Assembly: GCA_002494135.1 (NCBI GenBank)
Contig: DLBG01000068.1
Span: forward strand, 6,821-30,283
Length of the DNA stretch: 23,463 nt
Reading direction: 5' to 3'
DNA from: Lachnospiraceae bacterium UBA7027
Lineage (GTDB): Bacteria > Bacillota > Clostridia > Lachnospirales > Lachnospiraceae
Under the pieces are notes generated by a model that searched no databases, had not been told where the DNA came from, and saw nothing but the letters and a program-made list of their open reading frames with translations. The translations under genes were made by a program, and so were the position numbers. Of the stretch, positions 1-6,285 are shown in pieces. How positions within the stretch are numbered: position 1 is the first letter of the stretch; the number at the start of each line of letters is the position of its first letter.

Positions 1-138
1 AGGCTCGGGTGCTGCTGCCGGTTCCAATGCCGCAGCCTCGGGTGCCGGCGTATCGTCAAACGTAATTACCCTTGCGCCGCAACGGGCGCAGAATTTCGCA
101 TCATCATTCAGTTTTTGTCCACACTGACTGCAAAACAT
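1..138 (-). CDS. Zinc-ribbon domain protein, N-terminal 46 residues (3' end beyond window)
   Basis: The gene starts at the ATG at 138 and runs off the left edge. The visible protein opens with MFCSQCGQKLNDDAKFCARC, a double CxxC zinc ribbon (Cys3, Cys6, Cys17, Cys20) of the type found at the N-terminus of many Firmicute membrane or signalling proteins. It then passes into a low-complexity Ala/Pro/Glu linker (from about residue 31), which usually joins the ribbon to a membrane or extracytoplasmic domain that cannot be seen here. A GGAG ribosome binding site lies at a usual distance before the ATG. It follows the small membrane protein gene by only 13 bp, so the two are probably cotranscribed. 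Function is unknown: the ribbon suggests metal binding or protein contacts and nothing more specific. Confidence 0.8.
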   Translation of the reverse strand, partial: MFCSQCGQKLNDDAKFCARCGARVITFDDTPAPEAAALEPAAAPEP

Positions 139-151
139 TTTTTATACTCCT

Positions 152-676
152 TTAAACCTGAGAATCCTCATCCGTTTCAACCAATCCTTTGTCGTAAAGA
201 AGCGGAATCACCACTTTCTTTCTGCAAATGGAAATCACAAATGATGCTATCAAAAGCGTTATGGCGGCGGAAATAATCGGCGAAACAAAAGACTGTGCAT
301 TGTTCACGGCTGCTATGCCGGCATAAATCTCTGCCCCCCAGAATCTTGAGAAATATGTGAGGATGAAATGGCCTATCAGCGAAAAAACAGAACCCAGACC
401 GCCGATCAAAACCAATCCCGTCACTTCCACTCCGATTCCCTCATTCATGGAATCTGACGCATGAATCATCAGAATCATGAATATAATCATAACGACAATT
501 GCAAGGAAGCCTCTGAAAACACTGAGGGCAGCAATGACTGCCGCTCCTTCCGAATCAAATCCTCCGTATCCTCTGTAAAAAATTACAAAAATGGGCATCA
601 GCACGCTTGAAAAGACAGATGAAAGCGTGTATAAAACTCCCGAAAGAATTGCTGTTATTTTTATTGATTTTTCCAT
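152..676 (-). CDS. Small hypothetical membrane protein with about four transmembrane helices
   Basis: This is a 174-residue protein that I do not recognise. The reading frame is open further upstream, but the start at 676 (MEKSIKITAIL) is preferred because a GGGGGAGAA ribosome binding site lies just before it, and the upstream extension would run back into promoter DNA. Four hydrophobic stretches are visible: near residues 8-33, 45-68, 82-106 and 128-152. The N-terminus is short and the C-terminal tail is charged and ends in an acidic stretch (ETDEDSQV). The sequence resembles the small four-helix proteins often encoded beside zinc-ribbon proteins in Firmicutes. Here the next gene downstream is one, 13 bp away. 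A role in the envelope is inference from the helices only. Confidence 0.75.
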   Translation of the reverse strand: MEKSIKITAILSGVLYTLSSVFSSVLMPIFVIFYRGYGGFDSEGAAVIAALSVFRGFLAIVVMIIFMILMIHASDSMNEGIGVEVTGLVLIGGLGSVFSLIGHFILTYFSRFWGAEIYAGIAAVNNAQSFVSPIISAAITLLIASFVISICRKKVVIPLLYDKGLVETDEDSQV

Positions 677-761
677 TCTGTATTCTCCCCCTTTTTCGGT
701 CCGCAGGCGATTTCGGATCCATTCCCGTCCAATCGCTTCGTGCCCAAAAATCCACATATAA

Positions 762-791
762 ATTATAGCACAAAAAAAGGGTACCTGCAAA
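762..791 (-). promoter_or_regulatory. Candidate sigma-A promoter for the membrane protein/zinc-ribbon pair, inside the tRNA terminator
   Basis: Read leftward, a perfect TATAAT (767-762) is preceded 18 bp upstream by TTTGCA (791-786), a 4/6 match to the -35 consensus. The -35 lies in the loop and stem of the tRNA-Thr terminator, so the same bases would end one transcript and start the next. The -10 is strong and the -35 is weak. Confidence 0.5.
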
Positions 792-802
792 CAGATACCC
801 TT
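772..802 (-). terminator. Intrinsic terminator of tRNA-Thr
   Basis: Immediately after the tRNA (leftward), an 11-bp stem with one G-U pair (arms 792-802 and 777-787, 4-nt loop) is followed by seven T residues. This is a classic Rho-independent terminator, starting two bases after the tRNA discriminator base. Confidence 0.9.
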
Positions 803-803
803 C

Positions 804-876
804 AGCTGATGACGGGACTCGGACCCGTGACCTCCGCCTTACCAAGGCGACGCTCTACCACCTGAGCCACATCAGC
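804..876 (-). tRNA. tRNA-Thr (anticodon GGU)
   Basis: The minus strand folds into a full cloverleaf of 73 nt. The acceptor stem is GCTGATG/CATCAGC, the D arm is GCTC-AGGTGGTA-GAGC, and the anticodon stem TCGCC/GGCGG carries the loop TTGGTAA with anticodon GGT. The T arm is ACGGG-TCCGAGT-CCCGT. Anticodon GGU reads threonine codons ACC and ACU. The discriminator base is U. No CCA is encoded (GAA follows), so the CCA end must be added by tRNA nucleotidyltransferase, as for many Clostridia tRNA genes. It is a single tRNA gene with its own promoter and terminator. Confidence 0.96.
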
Positions 877-897
877 ACGCTTTTAACGCCGAGGACT

Positions 898-927
898 ATA
901 ATATCATACTATCATTTTGTTTGTCAA
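898..927 (-). promoter_or_regulatory. Sigma-A promoter of tRNA-Thr
   Basis: Read leftward, a perfect TTGACA (927-922) is followed after 18 bp by TATTAT (903-898), with the tRNA 5' end about 21 bp further on. Strong consensus elements fit a stable-RNA promoter. It sits directly downstream of sigH. Confidence 0.85.
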
Positions 928-948
928 CGACAAAGTGCACTTTTTTCT

Positions 949-1572
949 TTATCCGCAAATACGTTTTGCTTTCCCGCGAATCCGGGTGATTGCATTGTCC
1001 ACGGATTTCGGCTCCCTGTTCAGGGCTCCGGCAATCTGCACATAATCGAAGCCGGACAAAAGAAGCTCGAACACCTTGCGTTCCATCGGGCTTAATTCCC
1101 GAATTAAATCGCTTTTTAAACGGTCGGTACTCTCCCGGTCAATCAGAATAAATTCCGGATCATCCATGCCGAGTCGTCTCATGGCGGCCTCCGAATAATT
1201 ATTTCCCTCCGAATAGCCTTCTTCTTCCGCCGAAGATTCCAGAGAAACGAAACTGTTTAACGGTTCCTGTTTTTTACGGTTCGCCCTCTCGACCGCCGAG
1301 CAGACGTTCCTGGAAACGCAGAGTTTTGCAAAGGTTGCGAAGGAAGCATCCTTTTTTTCATCGTAATCACGGATGGCCTTAAACAGCCCGATCATGCCTT
1401 CCTGAAGAAGGTCCTGTTCGTCCGCACCTTTTAAATAAAATGATTTTGCCTGCGATCTGACCAGATTTTTATACTTGTTCAGAAGATAATCCATAATATC
1501 TTCTTCTCCGCGCCGCAGGCGAAGAATCAGTTCTTCGTCCGTATTGTTGTTATATTCCGCCCCTGTACACAT
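949..1572 (-). CDS. sigH: RNA polymerase sigma factor SigH (sigma-30, Spo0H type)
   Basis: A 207-residue sigma-70 family factor. Region 2 spans about residues 25-95 and includes GADEQDLLQEGMIGLFKAIR (core binding and -10 recognition), followed by PLNSFVSLE, very like the PLNSYASLD of Bacillus SigH. Region 4 (about 160-205) holds the helix-turn-helix YVQIAGALNREPKSVDNAI for the -35 box. In Bacillus SigH drives early sporulation and transition-state genes. Synteny supports the call, since it ends the cysE-cysS-mrnC-rlmB-sigH run. Bacillus yacP, normally between rlmB and sigH, is absent: the gap is 11 bp. An in-frame stop just upstream makes the ATG at 1572 the first possible start. The Shine-Dalgarno is poor (AGAGGA about 14 nt away), suggesting weak or coupled translation. 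Confidence 0.9.
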   Translation of the reverse strand: MCTGAEYNNNTDEELILRLRRGEEDIMDYLLNKYKNLVRSQAKSFYLKGADEQDLLQEGMIGLFKAIRDYDEKKDASFATFAKLCVSRNVCSAVERANRKKQEPLNSFVSLESSAEEEGYSEGNNYSEAAMRRLGMDDPEFILIDRESTDRLKSDLIRELSPMERKVFELLLSGFDYVQIAGALNREPKSVDNAITRIRGKAKRICG

Positions 1573-1583
1573 GATTTAAAATT

Positions 1584-2324
1584 TCATCCTCTGCGCTGTC
1601 TTAAAATCTCATAACACAAAACTCCCGCCGCTACCGATGCATTTAAGGAGTCAATCCGGCCTTTCATGGGAATGGAAACCGTAAAATCGCATTTTTCCTT
1701 TACCAGTCTCGAAATGCCCTCTCCCTCGCTGCCGATTACCAGTCCGATGGCACCGGAAAGATTTGCGTCATACATCACCTCTCCGTCCATATCCGCTGCA
1801 GCAAACCACAGACCTTCTTTCTTTAACTCGTCGATGGTTTTGGAAAGGTTGGTGACTTTCGCTACGGGAATATAATTCAAAGCCCCCGCCGAAGTTCTTG
1901 CCACCGTTGCGGTCAGTCCCACAGCACGGTTCTTCGGAATGATGATGCCGTGAGCCCCCGCCTGATGTGCGGTACGGATGATGGCACCCAGATTATGCGG
2001 ATCTTCGATATTATCCAAAAGAAGAATAAAAGGCGCTTCTCCCTTTTCTTTTGCCGCATTCAGAATATCTTCCACTTCGGCATATTCATATGCAGCCGCA
2101 TAGGCAATGACTCCCTGGTGTTTTCCGGTCTGGGAAAGCTGATCCAGGCGGTCTTTGTCAACATAACGGATGATGGTATCCTGCTTCTTCGCTTCTCTTT
2201 TGATGGAAAGCACGGGTCCGTCCTGACAGCCGTCGAGAACATAAAGCTTATCAATGCACTTTCCGCTCCGAAAAGCTTCCATCACCGCATTCCGGCCTTC
2301 GATTGTAAATTCGTGAAATCCCAT
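1584..2324 (-). CDS. rlmB: 23S rRNA (guanosine-2'-O-)-methyltransferase RlmB (TrmH/SpoU family)
   Basis: A 246-residue SpoU-family enzyme of the usual length. Residues 1-75 form the small substrate-binding domain (start EFTIEGRNAVMEAF, then KHQGVIAY). The rest is the SAM-binding alpha/beta-knot, with motif 1 DNIEDPHNLGAIIRTA, motif 2 LVIGSEGEGISRLV and motif 3 IPMKGRIDSLNASVAAGVLCYE. The family methylates the 2'-OH of a guanosine in the 23S peptidyl-transferase loop (G2251 in E. coli). The motif 1 Asn and Arg needed for catalysis are present. It follows mrnC by 14 bp and precedes sigH by 11 bp, the standard Firmicute order. Another TrmH-type target cannot be excluded, but context favours RlmB. 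Confidence 0.93.
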   Translation of the reverse strand: MGFHEFTIEGRNAVMEAFRSGKCIDKLYVLDGCQDGPVLSIKREAKKQDTIIRYVDKDRLDQLSQTGKHQGVIAYAAAYEYAEVEDILNAAKEKGEAPFILLLDNIEDPHNLGAIIRTAHQAGAHGIIIPKNRAVGLTATVARTSAGALNYIPVAKVTNLSKTIDELKKEGLWFAAADMDGEVMYDANLSGAIGLVIGSEGEGISRLVKEKCDFTVSIPMKGRIDSLNASVAAGVLCYEILRQRRG

Positions 2325-2338
2325 TTTATTCGTCCTAT

Positions 2339-2812
2339 CTATTTACTGTTTCCGCTGACTACCATATATGCATCGATTCCAAGTTTACATAATTCAACAG
2401 CACGGTGTTCCCGTTCCGTCAGATAAAGATACCCCATCACGCATTCCAATCCGGTGGCTTTATGGTAATCCGAAAGATTGGAATTTTTGGCATGGGAAAG
2501 GCTCTTGGCATTCTTTCCCTTGCGGTAATACTCCGCTTCCTCTTCGGTAAAAAGACCGTTATTCAAAAGATAGTCTGCAACCCATGCCTGAGCGGATGCC
2601 TTTACGATGCTGCTTTTTTTCTTATGCATGGAATCTAAGTTACGGTTTCCGTTTTCATACAAAGCGGTCCGTACCACAAGATCGTATACGTTGTCCCCCA
2701 CAAAAGCCAGGGTAAGAGGAGTCGCATTCCGGATATCCTGTTTCGGAAGCGCAAAGACATCTTCCACCGTTTTATGAAAAGACATGCTTTCGGTATTTAC
2801 TTTACCGTTCAT
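2339..2812 (-). CDS. mrnC: Mini-ribonuclease III (23S rRNA maturation)
   Basis: A short RNase III that has only the catalytic domain and no double-stranded RNA-binding domain, typical of MrnC, which trims 23S precursor ends in Firmicutes. The signature is LAFVGDNVYDLVVR, with the metal-binding Asp in GD. The second acidic site lies near GYLYLTERE. Usual Mini-III proteins read GDAVYE here, so Asn and Asp are mild departures. Two starts are possible: GTG at 2824, or ATG at 2812, which gives the classic ATGA overlap with the cysS stop and has GGAAGAG just upstream. The latter is chosen, giving 157 residues. The overlap implies translational coupling to cysS, as in other Firmicutes where these genes are neighbours. 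Confidence 0.92.
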   Translation of the reverse strand: MNGKVNTESMSFHKTVEDVFALPKQDIRNATPLTLAFVGDNVYDLVVRTALYENGNRNLDSMHKKKSSIVKASAQAWVADYLLNNGLFTEEEAEYYRKGKNAKSLSHAKNSNLSDYHKATGLECVMGYLYLTEREHRAVELCKLGIDAYMVVSGNSK

Positions 2813-4218
2813 GCTCTCTTCCACTTTACGCCCTCTCTGGTATCTTCCAGAACAATTCCCTTTGCAAGAAGTTCGTTACGGATTTCATCGGCTCTTGCAA
2901 AGTTCTTCTCTTTTCTTGCCGCCTGTCTTTCCTCAATCAGCTTCTCGATATCGGCATCCAGCAGTTCCGCCTTGCGCTCGGTCTTAATGCCTAAAATATC
3001 ACAAAGGCCGTTTAATTCTTCAATCAGAACGGCATCGAAGGCAAGTGATGTCTCTTCCGTGATGTTTGTGTTCATGAATTTTACCAGTTCAAAAACGGCA
3101 GCAATCGCATCCGCTGTATTGAAGTCGTCATCCATGGCTTCTTCAAATTTGGCGCGGTACTGTTTGGATTCCTCCAGCATTGCCTTTTCCGCATCCGTAA
3201 GTTCCTCGCCGGTAGCTTTCGCTGCAAAATCCCTGGCACGGTCCGCTGCGGTCAGGATTCTGTCCAGGGAATTTTTAGCCGCTTCCATTAAATCCGCGCT
3301 GAAATTCAGCTGGCTTCTGTAATGTGCGGACAACATGAAGAAGCGCAGTACCTGCGGGTCGTATTTTTCGATGATGTCACGCACGGTAAAGAAGTTACCG
3401 AGGGATTTGGACATTTTCTTATTGTCGATGTTTAAGAATGCATTATGCATCCAGTACTTTGCAAAAGGCTTTCCGTTGGCCGCCTCGGACTGTGCGATTT
3501 CATTCTCGTGATGAGGGAAAATCAGATCCTCTCCGCCGGCATGAATATCAATCTCTTCGCCCAGATATTTACGGCTCATAACGGAGCATTCGATATGCCA
3601 GCCGGGACGTCCCTCGCACCAGGGAGATACCCAGAAAGGCTCGCCCTCTTTTTTCGGCTTCCAGAGTACAAAATCCAGCGGATCTTCCTTCTGATCCTCG
3701 CCGGAAACCAGAAGGGAACGCATACCGCCCTGTAAATCATCCAGGTTTTTATGGGAAAGCTTGCCGTAGTCCTTAAACTTGCGGGTACTGTAATAAACGG
3801 TGCCGTCCTTTGCCACATAAGCATATCCCTTGTCAATCAGGGTCTGAATCATATCAAGCATTCCGTCGATTTCTTCGGTTGCTTTCGGATGTGTGGTTGC
3901 GGCTTTTACGTTTAAAGACTCCATGTCCTTTTTGCATTCCGCGATGTAACGCTCGGAAATGACGGAAGGATCCACGCCCTCTTCGTTTGCCGCTTTGATG
4001 ATTTTATCATCCACGTCCGTAAAATTGGAAACATAGTTTACTTCATATCCTTTGTATTCCATGTAACGTCTGACGGTATCGAAAACCATCATGGGACGTG
4101 CGTTGCCGATATGAATCAGGTTATACACGGTAGGTCCGCAGACGTACATTTTTACTTTTCCTTCCTCAATGGGAACAAACTCTTCTTTTCTCTTTTTCAG
4201 TGTGTTGTAAATTTGCAT
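2809..4218 (-). CDS. cysS: Cysteine--tRNA ligase
   Basis: A class I aminoacyl-tRNA synthetase of 469 residues, about normal length, which activates cysteine with ATP and charges tRNA-Cys in the cytoplasm. The HIGH motif is HIGNA (36-40) and KMSKS is at 268-272. The four zinc ligands that select cysteine are Cys27, Cys211, His236 and Glu240, with the spacing of the E. coli enzyme. A C-terminal helical anticodon-binding region follows (about 310-469, including ADEIRNELLAKGIVLEDT). AGAGGA precedes the ATG at a good distance. It lies 54 bp after cysE, which makes the cysteine precursor, so supply and charging of cysteine are probably cotranscribed. No T-box sequence was found in front of it. Confidence 0.98.
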   Translation of the reverse strand: MQIYNTLKKRKEEFVPIEEGKVKMYVCGPTVYNLIHIGNARPMMVFDTVRRYMEYKGYEVNYVSNFTDVDDKIIKAANEEGVDPSVISERYIAECKKDMESLNVKAATTHPKATEEIDGMLDMIQTLIDKGYAYVAKDGTVYYSTRKFKDYGKLSHKNLDDLQGGMRSLLVSGEDQKEDPLDFVLWKPKKEGEPFWVSPWCEGRPGWHIECSVMSRKYLGEEIDIHAGGEDLIFPHHENEIAQSEAANGKPFAKYWMHNAFLNIDNKKMSKSLGNFFTVRDIIEKYDPQVLRFFMLSAHYRSQLNFSADLMEAAKNSLDRILTAADRARDFAAKATGEELTDAEKAMLEESKQYRAKFEEAMDDDFNTADAIAAVFELVKFMNTNITEETSLAFDAVLIEELNGLCDILGIKTERKAELLDADIEKLIEERQAARKEKNFARADEIRNELLAKGIVLEDTREGVKWKRA

Positions 4219-4272
4219 GTTGAATCCTCTTTTATAACTTTTTTATACTACATTTGTCGTTTATCCGGCTGT

Positions 4273-4944
4273 TTAAACCGTCTGATTTCCGATTGCGGAC
4301 AAACACTTTTCCAGCTCATCCAGCCGTTCTTTCAGTTCCTTATTCTCCTTCGACAGACGGTTGATATCATCCATAACGGGGTCAGGAAGATGAATCTGAT
4401 CCAGCGTCTCTCTCGGGATTGCCACGTTATCACGTTTTACGATACGGCCCGGAACGCCGACCACGGTACAGTTCGGCGGCACTTCGTTCAATACCACGCT
4501 GCCTGCACCGATTTTGGAATTCTCTCCGACCGTAAAGGAGCCGAGTACCCTCGCGCCGCAGGAAACCATTACATTGTCCTTAAGCGTCGGATGACGTTTC
4601 CCGTGCTCTTTTCCGGTACCTCCCAGAGTAACGCCCTGATAAAGCGTTACGTTGTTTCCGATAATCGCCGTCTCTCCGATTACAACGCCGTTTCCGTGGT
4701 CAATGAAAAGTCCCTCGCCGATGGTCGCACCGGGGTGAATCTCAATTCCCGTTTTGCGCACCGCCCTCTGGGAAATCAGTCTTGCGATAAAATAATGCCT
4801 GTGAAGATAAAATTTATGCGCCAGTCGATAATGCATCATCACACGAAAACTGGGATACAGAAAAACCTCCATATTGGAATGAATTGCCGGATCCCGCTCT
4901 CTTATTATCGCTGTTTCTTTTTTAATTCTTGAAATAATTCCCAT
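4273..4944 (-). CDS. cysE: Serine O-acetyltransferase
   Basis: The 223-residue enzyme acetylates L-serine with acetyl-CoA, the first step of cysteine synthesis. A helical N-terminal part (about 1-65) is followed by a left-handed beta-helix of hexapeptide repeats (about 66-185): IHPGATIGEGLFIDHGNGVV, GETAIIGNNVTLYQGVTLGG and GAGSVVLNEVPPNCTVVGVP. The DHGNG segment holds the catalytic His/Asp pair and TLGGTGK contacts CoA. The C-terminus (about 192-220, NRLSKENKELKERLDELEK) has heptads and is likely a short coiled coil, where family members usually carry the cysteine-synthase-binding tail. The Shine-Dalgarno (GGAAA) is weak and lies against a 7-bp hairpin. The leader holds the repeat array, so regulation in the leader is plausible. 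cysS follows. Confidence 0.95.
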   Translation of the reverse strand: MGIISRIKKETAIIRERDPAIHSNMEVFLYPSFRVMMHYRLAHKFYLHRHYFIARLISQRAVRKTGIEIHPGATIGEGLFIDHGNGVVIGETAIIGNNVTLYQGVTLGGTGKEHGKRHPTLKDNVMVSCGARVLGSFTVGENSKIGAGSVVLNEVPPNCTVVGVPGRIVKRDNVAIPRETLDQIHLPDPVMDDINRLSKENKELKERLDELEKCLSAIGNQTV

Positions 4945-4956
4945 TTTATATTTCCA

Positions 4957-4975
4957 TTCGGTTTACATAACCGAA
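4957..4975 (-). promoter_or_regulatory. Hairpin made from the last repeat copy, next to the cysE ribosome binding site
   Basis: TTCGGTT-ATGTA-AACCGAA is a perfect 7-bp stem with a 5-nt loop. The repeat core forms the loop and half of each arm. The stem ends one base before the weak GGAAA sequence in front of the cysE ATG, so folding could affect ribosome access. No T-run follows, so it is not an intrinsic terminator. Confidence 0.55.
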
Positions 4976-5148
4976 ATACTCCTGCCCACTTTTATTTGGA
5001 TGTTTTCTTGCTTTGGTTTACATAATTTTATATTTTGTTTACATAACTTGATTTACATAATATTGTTTACATAAATTTAGGTTACATAACTTTGGTTGAC
5101 ATAATTTGGTTAACATAAATTAGGTCGACATAACTATGGTTTACATAA
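4957..5148 (-). repeat. Ten-copy direct repeat TTATGTAAACC in the cysE leader, mostly 14-15 bp period
   Basis: Read leftward toward cysE, the 9-bp core TTATGTAAA occurs ten times with small changes. On the plus strand the cores begin at 4962, 5017, 5038, 5052, 5066, 5081, 5096, 5110, 5125 and 5140, so the steps are 55, 21, 14, 14, 15, 15, 14, 15 and 15 bp. The motif half TTATGT is invariant. The next bases vary (AAACC, CGACC, TTAACC, CAACC, AACC), mostly keeping a following CC. Linkers are A/T-rich and differ, so this is not a simple copied unit. Seven of ten copies contain ATG directly followed by TAA. The array fills most of the 231 bp between the acetyltransferase gene and cysE. A TATAAT (5163-5158) just ahead of it may be a promoter -10, though no good -35 is seen. 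If so, the array lies in the 5' UTR. Confidence 0.9.
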
Positions 5149-5175
5149 CGAACGTCAATTATAATCCTGCCACCG

Positions 5176-6273
5176 TCAGTCGCAGAGAATAAGCGGTTTT
5201 TCAAAGCACTTCAGCGCATTCAGATTTGCGAAACACTCTTCTTCTTTGGACTTCACGTAAATCTTGAAACAGTCCTGCGCTTTGCGGAAACCGAACAGAA
5301 ATCTGGTCAGATTTTCAATCGTGACCTCCCCTTCCGCGGAGAGCTTCTCTCCCTCGGCGTTTTTCATCTGCTCGTCTCCGATCCGGATTGCGGTTAGATT
5401 ACCGCCCATCGGTCCGCAGTGCAGCACGTAAAGTCCCGCATTCTCCACGATTCTTTCATCGAAGATCCGAAGCACCATTACAAATTCCTTCGGACAGACC
5501 ACCTTGGAAAGCATGCTTTTTACATCGATGATTCTTGCCATTACGGACCGGTTATCGGGATCTGTAAGAAACAAATCGTCCTTTTTGAATCCGTCGGCAA
5601 AAATTGCAAATGATACCCTCTTGTCGGAAAATGCCGTTGTTTTGCCGTCATCTTCGTTTACAATTTCCTGTTTTACCAAAGAATACGCAAAGACACAGAC
5701 CAGTTTTCCCCTGCACTTTACGGTTACAAGATTACCGCCTTTTTCTTTGCAGCTCTTTTTGATATTCATCACCGTATGTGCGGACTGAAGAATATAACAG
5801 TCGGAAGAATCCCTGCAGGAAGCATTGATAAAATCCGCAACTTCTTCTTTATTCTCCTCTTTGACCGGACATAACAGATAATCTTCTGATTCCTTCACGA
5901 GTACATGAAATTCACCGTCGTTCTCATTTGCTTTTTTCAGCAAATCGTCCGACAAACGTAGTCCGTTAATCCGGATTCCGTCATGTTCTTCCACTTTGAC
6001 GAATCCGTAAGGAGTAAAGAACTTCTCTGCCATAGGTCTTAAAAACGTATAAGGTTCTCTCTCGCTTTGCATACATAAGAAGGCTTCTTTCATCAGCGCA
6101 TCCATGTTGCCGCGTCTTCGGAATTTCTCCTTCGTAAAAACATTCCGGATTTCACAAAGTTCGTCTCCGTTATTCATATAATGCGGTGCCAGATACAGAG
6201 AGCTTACGGTTTCCATATTCTCTTTTCCGGCAAAGACCAGATTGTCTCCTTCCGCCAGATAAACGATTTCCAT
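5176..6273 (-). CDS. Eis-like GNAT N-acetyltransferase with C-terminal SCP2-like domain
   Basis: A 365-residue protein with the layout of the Eis family (two GNAT modules and an SCP2-like C-terminal domain). An N-terminal GNAT fold carries a degenerate acetyl-CoA loop, KFRRRGNMDALMKEAF (near 50-66), then LRPMAEKFFTPYGF (about 79-92), which matches the Eis segment before the FGF/YGF turn. A middle GNAT-like part (about 120-235) lacks a clear CoA loop. The C-terminal domain begins near SVMARIIDVKSML, the hallmark of this family. Eis proteins acetylate amines of aminoglycosides or protein lysines, but the substrate here is unknown. It follows ispF by 12 bp with a good AGGTG site, suggesting one transcript. 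The name rests on pattern recognition only. Confidence 0.72.
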   Translation of the reverse strand: MEIVYLAEGDNLVFAGKENMETVSSLYLAPHYMNNGDELCEIRNVFTKEKFRRRGNMDALMKEAFLCMQSEREPYTFLRPMAEKFFTPYGFVKVEEHDGIRINGLRLSDDLLKKANENDGEFHVLVKESEDYLLCPVKEENKEEVADFINASCRDSSDCYILQSAHTVMNIKKSCKEKGGNLVTVKCRGKLVCVFAYSLVKQEIVNEDDGKTTAFSDKRVSFAIFADGFKKDDLFLTDPDNRSVMARIIDVKSMLSKVVCPKEFVMVLRIFDERIVENAGLYVLHCGPMGGNLTAIRIGDEQMKNAEGEKLSAEGEVTIENLTRFLFGFRKAQDCFKIYVKSKEEECFANLNALKCFEKPLILCD

Positions 6274-6285
6274 TTTTTCACCTCG

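Noticed and set aside
677..790. 38-residue N-terminal extension of the four-helix membrane protein
   Set aside because: The extension crosses the promoter and terminator sequences, while the ATG at 676 has a strong ribosome binding site.
932..943. Perfect palindrome AAAGTGCACTTT after sigH as a terminator
   Set aside because: It has no loop and no T-run in the sigH direction, so it cannot be an intrinsic terminator; as an operator it is only a 12-bp match near the tRNA promoter.
4957..5148. CRISPR array
   Set aside because: Repeats are only about 9-11 bp with 3-6 bp linkers, variable spacing and no cas genes; far too short for CRISPR.
4945..5175. Cysteine T-box or SAM riboswitch before cysE
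   Set aside because: No T-box sequence (AGGGTGGNACCGCG type) or SAM-box core is visible, and no terminator with T-run stands before cysE.
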